Shown in pieces: positions 54,564-62,352 of a stretch of DNA of 64,000 nt. The notes beneath the pieces are model-generated. The model was not told where the DNA came from. It ran no database searches and saw nothing but the letters and a program-made list of their open reading frames with translations. The first letter of the stretch is position 1. Every line of letters begins with the position of its first letter. The translations under genes were made by a program, and so were the position numbers. The stretch comes from Candidatus Eremiobacteraceae bacterium (GTDB lineage Bacteria; Vulcanimicrobiota; Vulcanimicrobiia; Eremiobacterales; Eremiobacteraceae), in contig DATGJI010000023.1 of NCBI GenBank assembly GCA_035295225.1, positions 62,001-126,000 on the forward strand, given 5' to 3'.

Positions 54564-55051
54564 CGGCGGCTGAAAAGGTGCTCGCGCGCGACGATCTAGC
54601 GTCGCGTATCGCGGCCGAGCGCCAGTCGCGCGGCCTGGTCGTGTTCACGAACGGAGTATTCGATCTTCTGCACGTCGGGCACGTCCGATATTTGGAGAGC
54701 GCCCGCGCGCTGGGCGGCATGCTCGTCGTGGCGGTGAATTCCGATGCATCGGTGCGGCAGCTTTCGAAGGGCCCAGATCGACCGATCGTCGCGCAAGCGG
54801 AACGGGCGGAAGTCGTCGCTGCGTTGGCGAGTGTTGACTACGTGTGTATCTTCGATGAGGCGTTGCCGGACGTCACCATACGCTTGCTGCGGCCGGACAT
54901 CCACGTCAAGAGCGCGCAATACGACGCGAGAACATTGCCCGAAGCAGACGCCGTGCGCGAGGTCGGAGGCCGGATCGAGATCGTGCCGCACATCGCGGCG
55001 CGGTCCACGACCGCGATCGTCCGGCGGCTGCGCGCCGGAGGCGCCAAATGA
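54560..55051 (+). CDS. rfaE2: D-glycero-beta-D-manno-heptose 1-phosphate adenylyltransferase (RfaE domain II type)
   Basis: Cytidylyltransferase-fold enzyme making ADP-heptose. FTNGVFDLLHVGHVRYLESA (residues 29-48) holds the HxGH motif, VAVNSDASVRQLSKGPDRP follows and ARSTTAIVRRLR closes the protein in place of the usual GxSTTxII. 163 residues. Overlaps its neighbours by four bases on both sides, so gmhB, kinase and transferase are strictly coupled. The isomerase gmhA is not in the window. Confidence 0.94.
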   Translation: MTAAEKVLARDDLASRIAAERQSRGLVVFTNGVFDLLHVGHVRYLESARALGGMLVVAVNSDASVRQLSKGPDRPIVAQAERAEVVAALASVDYVCIFDEALPDVTIRLLRPDIHVKSAQYDARTLPEADAVREVGGRIEIVPHIAARSTTAIVRRLRAGGAK

Positions 55052-56292
55052 CCTCCGCGCCGCGCGTCGTCGTCACCACGAACGGGCCGGGCGAACTGGT
55101 CGGCTGGGCTCGCCCGTTCTTGCGCGCGGTCTACAATCGTGCGCCCGACGCGGATGTGACCGTCGTCTTCGTGCCGTGTCCGTATGCCACGGGGCGCGAG
55201 GCCGCGCACGCGAAGCAGATGTTTCCGCGCGCCAACGTCGTCGATCCAAAAGCCTACGCGCGCTATCTTTTCCGCAAACCGGTGGCCGGAATGCACCGCG
55301 GCTTCGGCGCGCTGCAGTACCTCGGCGGCGATCTCTTCCACGCCACCACGCTTGCGAAGCGGCTCGGAATGGCGGCGCTCACGTATAAGTTCTCTCGACG
55401 CGACTACCGCTCGTCGTTCCAGCGCTTCTATGCACTTGACGAGGAGAACGCGCGCAAGCTGCGCGGCGACGGCGCGCCGCCGGAGCGAGTGCGCATCGTC
55501 GGCAATCTCGTGCCCGACAGCGTGCTCGGCGCGCTGCAGCAGCCTCTGAACCCGCCTGGAGTCGGTGAAGGCGTCTGCATCCTTCCGGGCAGCAGACCTG
55601 CAGAGATCAAGCATCTGATGCAGTACTATCTCGCGATCGCCAAGGGCCTGATCGAAGCGAGGCCGGGGTTGCCGGTCACGTTCGTCGTGTCGCCGTTCAC
55701 TTCAGACGAGCAACTCGCGACCGCGCTTGCTCGCGAACCGGATCCGCTGTACGGCGGCATGCGCGGCATCGTGGCTGACGGCGGCACCGCCATCGTCGGT
55801 GACGGCGTGCGTGTCGCGCTCGACCGGTCGGGCAACTACGGGGTGCTCTCGCGGGCGGGACTGATCGTGACGATTCCAGGCACGAAGTGCCTGGAAGCCG
55901 CGGTGCTCGGCCGGCCCATGCTCGTCATCGTTCCGTTGAACCGCCCGGACGAAGTCGCGATGAACGGGCTCGGCGCATACCTGCACCACGTGCCGATCGT
56001 CGGACGCCCCCTCAAGCGCTGGCTCGTGCGCTCGGTCGAACGCCGCTTCCGTTTCGTCGCGCAGCCGAACATCGATGTGGACCGCATGCTCGCGCAGGAG
56101 CTGCGCGGCGTGCTGATGCCGTCGGACGTCGTCGCGAAGGCAGTCGACATGCTCGATAGGCCGGATGAATTACGTGCGATGGGCGAGACGCTGTCCAAAG
56201 TGTATGCGTCGCACGTCGGCGCCGCCGACCGCATGGCTGCCGACGCGCTTGCGATAGCGGCGAGCGCGGCAAGTCCGAGCGGAGCGGCCTGA
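55048..56292 (+). CDS. Lipid-A-disaccharide synthase-related glycosyltransferase (LpxB-like)
   Basis: GT-B fold protein of 414 residues. VVVTTNGPGELVGWARPFLR starts the N-terminal Rossmann domain and resembles LpxB ('SGEASGD' region changed), while ILPGSRPAEIKHLMQYYLAI (near residue 178) and VTIPGTKCLEAAVLGRPMLVI (near 273) match the LpxB nucleotide-sugar blocks. It may be a true LpxB or a related transferase with another acceptor; lpxA, lpxC or lpxD are not nearby, so the latter is possible. Coupled to rfaE2 by ATGA. Confidence 0.82.
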   Translation: MTSAPRVVVTTNGPGELVGWARPFLRAVYNRAPDADVTVVFVPCPYATGREAAHAKQMFPRANVVDPKAYARYLFRKPVAGMHRGFGALQYLGGDLFHATTLAKRLGMAALTYKFSRRDYRSSFQRFYALDEENARKLRGDGAPPERVRIVGNLVPDSVLGALQQPLNPPGVGEGVCILPGSRPAEIKHLMQYYLAIAKGLIEARPGLPVTFVVSPFTSDEQLATALAREPDPLYGGMRGIVADGGTAIVGDGVRVALDRSGNYGVLSRAGLIVTIPGTKCLEAAVLGRPMLVIVPLNRPDEVAMNGLGAYLHHVPIVGRPLKRWLVRSVERRFRFVAQPNIDVDRMLAQELRGVLMPSDVVAKAVDMLDRPDELRAMGETLSKVYASHVGAADRMAADALAIAASAASPSGAA

Positions 56293-56299
56293 TACGCCC

Positions 56300-57184
56300 A
56301 TGATCGAAGCGACCGTGATCGTTGCGACGCGGGATCGCGCCGGATTCCTGCGCGATTGCTTAGCGTCGCTTGCGCGCCAGACCGCGGCGGGCCGCTTCGA
56401 AGTGATCGTCGTGGACAACGGATCGTCGGATGAGACGCACGTGGTGGTCGCGCAAGCGAAAGAGGCGGCCGCGCTCTCGCTTCGCAGCATCGCGGTTCCG
56501 GAACCGAATCGCGCCCGCGCGCGCAACGCGGGTCTCGCGCAGGCACGCGGTGCGATCGCGATCTTCTGCGACGACGACACGATCGCGCCGCCCGGCTTCA
56601 TCGCCGCACACCTTTCGGCTCACGCAGTCAGCGGCCGCGTCGTTTCCGGCCCGATCGTCAACGTCATCTCACCCGCCCATCTTGCTCCCGTTCGTCCGCG
56701 CCACTATTCCCGCGCATTCTTCTGCACGTGCAACGCGAGCGTCTCAACGGATGCGATCGAAGCGGTCGGGGGATTCGACGAAGGGTTCATGCTGTACGGC
56801 TGGGAGGACACCGAGGTCGGCGTGCGGCTGCGGAGTGCGAAGTTGACGCAATACTTCGCCTGGGATGCCGTCATCTATCACGTGAAGCCGCCGGAGACCA
56901 CGACGCTCGAGCGCTTGACCGCGCTGGCGCGCGAAAAGGGCGAGATGGCTGCCCGCTTCGTCAAGAAAAGTCCGACCGTAGCGGTGCGTCTTGCCACCGG
57001 CGCCTACATCGTCAATTTCGCGCGCGCGGCGTTGGTCAACGCTCCGCCGCTCCGTTCGCTCTACGCGAGCATCGCGCGCCGAGAGGGCACGGAATCGGCG
57101 ACCGGCCGATTTGCGCGTGAAGCGCTGGTGGACGCGGCATACGTGGACGCATTGCGCGCAAATCTTCGACGCCGCGATGGCTGA
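56300..57184 (+). CDS. GT2-family glycosyltransferase
   Basis: GT-A fold enzyme of 294 residues: VIVATRDRAGFLRDCLASL start, VIVVDNGSSDET, NRARARNAGLAQARG, IFCDDDTIAP (DxD-type metal site, near 92), and DEGFMLYGWEDTEVGVRLR (catalytic ED box, near 155-170). It probably adds a sugar to an LPS or surface glycan. It starts seven bases after the LpxB-like gene and overlaps the GT9 gene by eight bases. Confidence 0.9.
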   Translation: MIEATVIVATRDRAGFLRDCLASLARQTAAGRFEVIVVDNGSSDETHVVVAQAKEAAALSLRSIAVPEPNRARARNAGLAQARGAIAIFCDDDTIAPPGFIAAHLSAHAVSGRVVSGPIVNVISPAHLAPVRPRHYSRAFFCTCNASVSTDAIEAVGGFDEGFMLYGWEDTEVGVRLRSAKLTQYFAWDAVIYHVKPPETTTLERLTALAREKGEMAARFVKKSPTVAVRLATGAYIVNFARAALVNAPPLRSLYASIARREGTESATGRFAREALVDAAYVDALRANLRRRDG

Positions 57185-58238
57185 GCCACGGCGCATCTTG
57201 CTCGTGCGCCTCGACGGCATCGGCGACGCGCTCGCCTGTATTCCGATGCTCGAAGGACTTCATCGCGCCCATCCGTCAGCCTCATTTGGGGCGGTCATGT
57301 CGAAGTTCAACTCTGGCATCCTCTCGCCAGCGCGGATCGTCACGTATGTCTATGACGGAGAAGACGACCTCTTGCATGTGACGGAAGAAGTGCGCAACGC
57401 CGGCTACGAGGCCGCAGTCGTCGCCACAGAGGAGGTAGCGGGTTACGAGATCGCGCGGTCGAGCGGTGCCCACATCCGGATCGGATTCTGGCATCGCTTC
57501 GAGAAGCCGTTCAAGTCGCTCTGGCAGCGCGCCCAGCTCACGCGCGCGGTCTACCGTCCGGCTGCCCGGATGCGCGCGCCGGCGCACGAGGCGGTCGCGA
57601 TGTATTCATTGGCTCGAGCGCTTGGCGCAGCGCCAGAGCCGATCGCCGACGCCGCAGCTCTGCGCGCGTGGGTGAATGCCGACCCGGCCGGCGCGGTGCA
57701 AGAAGGCGAGATGACGCTTGGCGTTCAGATAGCATCGAAGCTCGCAACCGGCGGTTGGGGACCGGCTGCACTCGCCGCGCTCATCGATGCGGCCTTCGCA
57801 AACGCCGGCCTGACACGATGTGCGCTGCTCGCCTCCGAAGCAGATGCGCCGCTCGCGCGGGCCGTGCTTGACCACATGCCGCCGGCCCAGCTATCCAACG
57901 GTGCCGTTAGGCTGCGCGCTCCAAGCGATGTGCCGCGCTGGCTCGGCGCGATCGCATCGCTTGGCGCCCTGATCACGCCGGACACCGGCGCAGCGCACGC
58001 CGCCGGAATGCTGGGCGTTGCTGTTGTGGATCTCTTTGACAGCCAGGACTTCGCGGCGTTGTCGAACCGCTGGCGCCCCTGGGCCGCGCCTTCGCGGTGC
58101 CTTGCGAAATCGGAATGGCATCCGGGATTGGAGTCGCGCTTTGGCGCCGAGGTCGGATTGGCAGTCAAGAATTTGCTCGCCGGCCCGAAGGCGAACGCGA
58201 ACTTGAAGGGGCCGACGTCAGCCGGCCCACGCGAATGA
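57177..58238 (+). CDS. GT9-family (heptosyltransferase-like) glycosyltransferase
   Basis: GT-B protein of 353 residues. RRILLVRLDGIGDALACIPM (residues 5-24) is the heptosyltransferase start and LGALITPDTGAAHAAGMLGV (near 263) is the C-terminal donor-binding block 'TNDTGxxHxAAA'. ATG 57177 is preferred. Its last residues (LKGPTSAGPRE) are encoded by a decayed family A repeat copy, so the natural C-terminus has been extended. The stop overlaps the next ATG. Confidence 0.9.
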   Translation: MAEPRRILLVRLDGIGDALACIPMLEGLHRAHPSASFGAVMSKFNSGILSPARIVTYVYDGEDDLLHVTEEVRNAGYEAAVVATEEVAGYEIARSSGAHIRIGFWHRFEKPFKSLWQRAQLTRAVYRPAARMRAPAHEAVAMYSLARALGAAPEPIADAAALRAWVNADPAGAVQEGEMTLGVQIASKLATGGWGPAALAALIDAAFANAGLTRCALLASEADAPLARAVLDHMPPAQLSNGAVRLRAPSDVPRWLGAIASLGALITPDTGAAHAAGMLGVAVVDLFDSQDFAALSNRWRPWAAPSRCLAKSEWHPGLESRFGAEVGLAVKNLLAGPKANANLKGPTSAGPRE

Positions 58239-58348
58239 CCGCGCGCCGGCCTAGTCACAATGTTGAAGGGGCCGTTGAAGGGGCAGACGTTAGTCGGCCC
58301 GCACGACTTCACGCTCACAAGCCTGAAGGGGCCGACGTTAGTCGGCCC
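58203..58348. repeat. Three family A repeats inside the junction of two GT9 genes
   Basis: Copies at 58203-58228 (right arm with one mismatch), 58263-58300 (left arm duplicated, one mismatch) and 58323-58348 (perfect, loop GTTA). All are on the same strand as the genes. Copy 1 is translated as LKGPTSAGP in the upstream protein; copies 2 and 3 as EGADVSRPAR in the downstream protein, if it starts at 58235. Confidence 0.9.
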
Positions 58349-59353
58349 GCGCGAGTGCTCGCCGTTTGCACGGGCGGCGGCGTCGGCGACCTCATCGCGG
58401 CGACGCCGGCGATGTCCGCGCTTGCTCGAACTTTTGGCGCGCCGTTGACGGTGCTCGCATCGCCGTACGCCGCGCCGTTTCTGCGCGGACATCCGGCCGT
58501 CGCCGTTATCATGTCCGACGATAACGCGACGCCGATTCGAGAGACGATCGAAGCGGTTCGCGCGCGAGAGTTCACACACGCGGTCGTCTTCTGGTCAACG
58601 CCGCGCGTCGCAGCCATCGTGCAGCGCGCGCGCATTCGGGTGCGCGTTGGACAATCGCGCCGGCTGTATTCTTGGCGCTACACCGTGCGCGTGCCCGTGC
58701 GCACCGAATCCGGCGACGTCTCGAGCCGCTGGTCAGATGTGCAGATGGACTACGCGCGCGCGCTGGGCGCCGTCGCTGAAGCGAGCGATTTCGTCATCAA
58801 CATTCCGATCGACGCGGCGGACGAACGCGAAGCAGACGCTGTTCTTGCCGGAGCGGGTGTCGCGGACCGCTTCGTCGTCTTTCACGCGGTCCGCGGCATG
58901 CGTCTCGACGGCGTGCGATGGCCCGTACAATCCTTTGCGACGATCGGTGACGCGCTCGGCCGTGAATTCGACGCGCAGATCGTTCTGACGGGAACGACAG
59001 AAGAGCGCCCGGTGATCGATGAGATCGCTGCTCGCATCAGTGCGCCGCACGCAAGCATCGCCGGCTTGACTTCGCTCCGCGCGCTGGCCGCCGTTCTCGA
59101 ACGCTCTGCCTTGGTGGTCGCATTGGATTCGGGTCCGATGCATATCGCCGCCGCAGTCGGCGCGCCCACGGTCGGAATTTTCGCGCTCAAGACCGATCTG
59201 CCGCGACGCTGGCAGCCGCTCGGTCCGCGCGTGGCGCTCGTCGAACCTTCGTATCCGTGTCCGGGCTGTCGAAAGGAGACGTGCCGAACATTCGATTGTT
59301 ATGCCGCCCTGACGCCCGACGCCGTCGTCGCCGCAGCCAGGAGTCTTTTCTAG
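58235..59353 (+). CDS. GT9-family (heptosyltransferase-like) glycosyltransferase with repeat-derived N-terminus
   Basis: The enzyme core starts VLAVCTGGGVGDLIAATPAM and ends with the donor block VVALDSGPMHIAAAVGAPTV (near residue 293) and a cysteine-rich tail PCPGCRKETCRTFDC typical of WaaF/RfaF-like GT9 proteins. With ATG 58235 (ATGA overlap with the preceding gene) the first 40 residues come from two family A repeats (EGADVSRPAR twice). GTG 58355 would give the natural length of about 332 but has no ribosome binding site. Coupling favours 58235. Confidence 0.88.
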   Translation: MTARRPSHNVEGAVEGADVSRPARLHAHKPEGADVSRPARVLAVCTGGGVGDLIAATPAMSALARTFGAPLTVLASPYAAPFLRGHPAVAVIMSDDNATPIRETIEAVRAREFTHAVVFWSTPRVAAIVQRARIRVRVGQSRRLYSWRYTVRVPVRTESGDVSSRWSDVQMDYARALGAVAEASDFVINIPIDAADEREADAVLAGAGVADRFVVFHAVRGMRLDGVRWPVQSFATIGDALGREFDAQIVLTGTTEERPVIDEIAARISAPHASIAGLTSLRALAAVLERSALVVALDSGPMHIAAAVGAPTVGIFALKTDLPRRWQPLGPRVALVEPSYPCPGCRKETCRTFDCYAALTPDAVVAAARSLF

Positions 59354-59395
59354 TCGGACAATGGATTCCGTGCGTGAAATGAAAAGCACGGCGCG

Positions 59396-60310
59396 ATGCC
59401 GGCGACCGATGTGGCGAAGCCCAAGATCACGGTGCAGCTGTGCACGTATAACCGGCGCGCGCTGCTCGGCCGCGTGCTGCAAGCGCTGTTCACGCAAGAT
59501 CTCGATCCCGAGGACTACGAGATCGTCCTGGTCGACGATGGTTCGACGGACGGCTCCTATGAGTCGGTCATCGAAAAACTCGCGCCGCCATGCGCGCTGC
59601 ACGTCGTCCGGCAGCGCAACGCCGGCCTCGCTCGCGGTCGCAATGCCGGAATCGCGCGAGCGCGCGGCGCGGTGATCATGTTCATGGATGACGACGTGCT
59701 GGCCACGCCGGGATTGCTCTCGGCGCACGTCCGTTTTCACAAAGCACATCAGCGGGCGATCTGCCGCGGCGGCGTGATCAACGTGTCATCGTTCGACGAT
59801 CTTCCGCCCGCCCGCTACTCATGGCGCAACTACTCCGGCGCGTACTTCTGGACCACAAATGTCTCCGCGCCGCTCGCGCTCGTGCGCGAAGCGGGAGCAT
59901 TCGATGAGCGTTTTTCGGAATACGGCTGGGAGGATCTCGAGCTCGGCTTCCGTTTGCGAACGATGGGAGTTCCGTCCATTCTCGCGCGCGACGCGCTTGT
60001 CTATCATTATAAACCGCCGGCGCAGCCGCAGGCATTCGACGGCATGATCCGTCAGGCGCGCGCGCAAGCGCGCACTGCGCGGCTCTTCGCCGAGAAACAT
60101 CCGCATTGGCGAGTGCGGGTCGCAACCGGGCAGACGGCGCCTCAGCTTTTTCTGAGCGGCCTCGCGCGGGCGTTCGGTTGGCCTGCGCTGCTGCGCAAAC
60201 TATCGCGCGACCGCGATGCCCGAAATGCGAACGCCCTCCAGCGCTGGGCCGCGGCGCGTCTCGCGCGCGCCGCGTATTTCGATGAGTTGCGCCGCACGGA
60301 AATCCGGTAG
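59396..60310 (+). CDS. GT2-family glycosyltransferase
   Basis: Same fold as the gene at 56300 and clearly paralogous: VQLCTYNRRALLGRVLQAL, IVLVDDGSTDGSYESVI, QRNAGLARGRNAGIARARG, IMFMDDDVLA (DxD region) and DERFSEYGWEDLELGFRLR (ED box, near residue 180). Length 304. The acceptor is unknown. It starts 42 bases after the GT9 gene. Confidence 0.9.
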   Translation: MPATDVAKPKITVQLCTYNRRALLGRVLQALFTQDLDPEDYEIVLVDDGSTDGSYESVIEKLAPPCALHVVRQRNAGLARGRNAGIARARGAVIMFMDDDVLATPGLLSAHVRFHKAHQRAICRGGVINVSSFDDLPPARYSWRNYSGAYFWTTNVSAPLALVREAGAFDERFSEYGWEDLELGFRLRTMGVPSILARDALVYHYKPPAQPQAFDGMIRQARAQARTARLFAEKHPHWRVRVATGQTAPQLFLSGLARAFGWPALLRKLSRDRDARNANALQRWAAARLARAAYFDELRRTEIR

Positions 60311-60325
60311 TCGGGCGCCGATGCA

Positions 60326-61354
60326 TTGACGGCCGTCGACACGAGCCATCCGCCGAGAAAGATATTGCTGATCCGCACGGATCGCGTAGGCGATCTCGTG
60401 CTCACGACTCCGGCGATCGCTTCGTTCCGGAGATCGTGGCCGAATGCGCGCATTGAAATACTCGCCAACGACTATAACGAACCGGTCGTCCGCAACTCGC
60501 CGGACATCGATGTCGTGCACGTTCTCGCCCGGTCGACCGATAGGGTCAAAGCGAGGCAGATCGCAGAGGCGCTTGGACGAAACGTCGATCTGGCGATCGC
60601 ACTGTCGCCGCGCACGCAAGACTATCTCCTCGCCGCGTGGAGCCGCGCACCGCGTCGGCTCGGGTACGTCTACCGGCGCCGCTACCTCTCGCGCATCGCG
60701 GCCCGCTATTTGTTGACCGCGCACGCCATCTCCGATGCCGACCCCGATCTCGCCGATCGGCACCCCGAACGCCCCGTCGCGCATGAGGTCCGGCAGGTCC
60801 AGGCACTGGTCGTGCTCGCAGGCGGCAGCCAGATGTCCGACGCGCTCGTTCTGCGCACTGGTCCCGATGACGAAGCATTTGCGCGCGAACGCGTGCCGGC
60901 AGGTTCTATCGGCTTGAATCTCTCGCCGCGTTGGTTCAACGAGAACTTTGGAATCGCGCCGACGAAGCTGACGATCGAACGACTCGCCGCATTGGACGCT
61001 CCGCTCGTCGTCACATACGGCGACGACGTGCGCGACATCGCGAAGTCCCTCCAAACCGCGCTCGTGCTGCCGAATATCACGTGGATATGCGGCGCATCCG
61101 TCTTGGAATGGGCTGCGACGCTCGCCCGCTGTTCGGTCGTCGCAACAGTCGATACCGGTGCGACGCACGTCGCAGCGGCGATGGGCGTGCCGGTGGTGGT
61201 CGTCTTCGAACGCCGCTACTACACGCTCAGTTCCCAGGAATGGTCGCCGTGGCGGGTGCCCAGCGCCCTTCTGTGCAAACCTACGGATGGCGCGGATTGC
61301 ACGACACTCGTCGACGACATCGTCGCCGCGGTCGATCGGCTGCGCAGGCGTTAA
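60326..61354 (+). CDS. GT9-family (heptosyltransferase-like) glycosyltransferase
   Basis: Third GT9 enzyme of the cluster, 342 residues with TTG start. RKILLIRTDRVGDLVLTTPA (residues 11-30) is the heptosyltransferase N-terminal signature (DRxGD), IGLNLSPRWFNENFG is the acceptor-domain strand and VATVDTGATHVAAAMGVPVV (near 270) the donor site. It lacks the cysteine-rich tail of the gene at 58235. Confidence 0.9.
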   Translation: MTAVDTSHPPRKILLIRTDRVGDLVLTTPAIASFRRSWPNARIEILANDYNEPVVRNSPDIDVVHVLARSTDRVKARQIAEALGRNVDLAIALSPRTQDYLLAAWSRAPRRLGYVYRRRYLSRIAARYLLTAHAISDADPDLADRHPERPVAHEVRQVQALVVLAGGSQMSDALVLRTGPDDEAFARERVPAGSIGLNLSPRWFNENFGIAPTKLTIERLAALDAPLVVTYGDDVRDIAKSLQTALVLPNITWICGASVLEWAATLARCSVVATVDTGATHVAAAMGVPVVVVFERRYYTLSSQEWSPWRVPSALLCKPTDGADCTTLVDDIVAAVDRLRRR

Positions 61355-61410
61355 CGCACGGCGCCGACTCATCAGCATCGCCCGACACAGGCTTCAAACC
61401 TTTACGCGAT

Positions 61411-62352
61411 ATGCAACTATCCGTCGTCATACCGACGTACAACCGCTTGGACTCACTGCGCGAAGTGCTGCCGACGCTGCTCGCGCAGACGGTGGACGCG
61501 CGCTCGTACGAGATCATCGTCGCTGATTCGCGCAGCGTCGACGGCACTGCGGAATACGTCCAATCGCTTGCACAAGATCTCGACGCCGGACGGCTCGTGT
61601 ATCGCCCGGGTGCCTACTCGGGGCGCGCCGCGGCGCGCAATGCGGGCGTCGCAGCGGCAACGGCTCCGATCGTGCTGTTCACCGATTCCGATATTCTCGC
61701 GTCGCATGATCTCCTCGAGCGTCACCTGGCCGTTCATGAGTCGAGCGCGGCGGATGTCGCGGTCGTGGGCTGCGAACTGCAAGTGGCATCGCTCGACGAT
61801 TACCGCGCGCAGCGTGACAATCCGGAACTGCGCAAACCGCTGCATCCGGCGCAGCGGACCAGAATCTCGTGGCTCTATTTTCTCACCGGCAACGCGTCCG
61901 TGCGCCGCGCCGATCTCGAAGCGGTCGGCGGATTCGACGAGAGTTTCACCGGCTACGGTCACGAGGATCTCGAGCTCGGGTACCGGCTTGAGAAACGCGG
62001 CGTCGAACTCCGCTACGAGGCGCGCGCGGTCAACTATCATTGGCATCCCGTGCCGTACGAGGAACAAGTCGGGCGGAGCGAACTCGCCGGCGTTTCAACC
62101 GTGCGCTTCTACCGCAAGCATCCGGACGTCGAAGTCATGGCGAAACTGGGAATGACGCCCATCTCGCTTGCGCTGCATTCGTTCCTTCGCGCCGCGACGC
62201 CGCTGCGCAACGCGATCGAACGCGCGGGCGCATCGCAACCCAGGCCTAAGAAGAACACCTGGCCATACATCGCGCGGCAGATCGCATATCAATATCACTA
62301 CGTCAGCGGCGTGAAACGCGCGCTGCGCGACACCAACGGAGCGAAGACTTGA
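61411..62352 (+). CDS. GT2-family glycosyltransferase
   Basis: Third GT2 enzyme, 313 residues from ATG 61411. LSVVIPTYNRLDSLREVLP, EIIVADSRSVDGTAEYVQ, GRAAARNAGVAAATAP, VLFTDSDILAS (DxD site, near 95) and DESFTGYGHEDLELGYRLE (ED box, near 190). A longer C-terminus than the other two (to NGAKT) contains a basic amphipathic region that may contact the membrane. Its stop overlaps the TTG start of aspS. Confidence 0.9.
   Translation: MQLSVVIPTYNRLDSLREVLPTLLAQTVDARSYEIIVADSRSVDGTAEYVQSLAQDLDAGRLVYRPGAYSGRAAARNAGVAAATAPIVLFTDSDILASHDLLERHLAVHESSAADVAVVGCELQVASLDDYRAQRDNPELRKPLHPAQRTRISWLYFLTGNASVRRADLEAVGGFDESFTGYGHEDLELGYRLEKRGVELRYEARAVNYHWHPVPYEEQVGRSELAGVSTVRFYRKHPDVEVMAKLGMTPISLALHSFLRAATPLRNAIERAGASQPRPKKNTWPYIARQIAYQYHYVSGVKRALRDTNGAKT

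Noticed and set aside
58203-58360. Frameshift between the two GT9 genes
   Set aside because: The two frames overlap as a normal ATGA junction and each has a complete catalytic core; the extra sequence is explained by repeat insertion.
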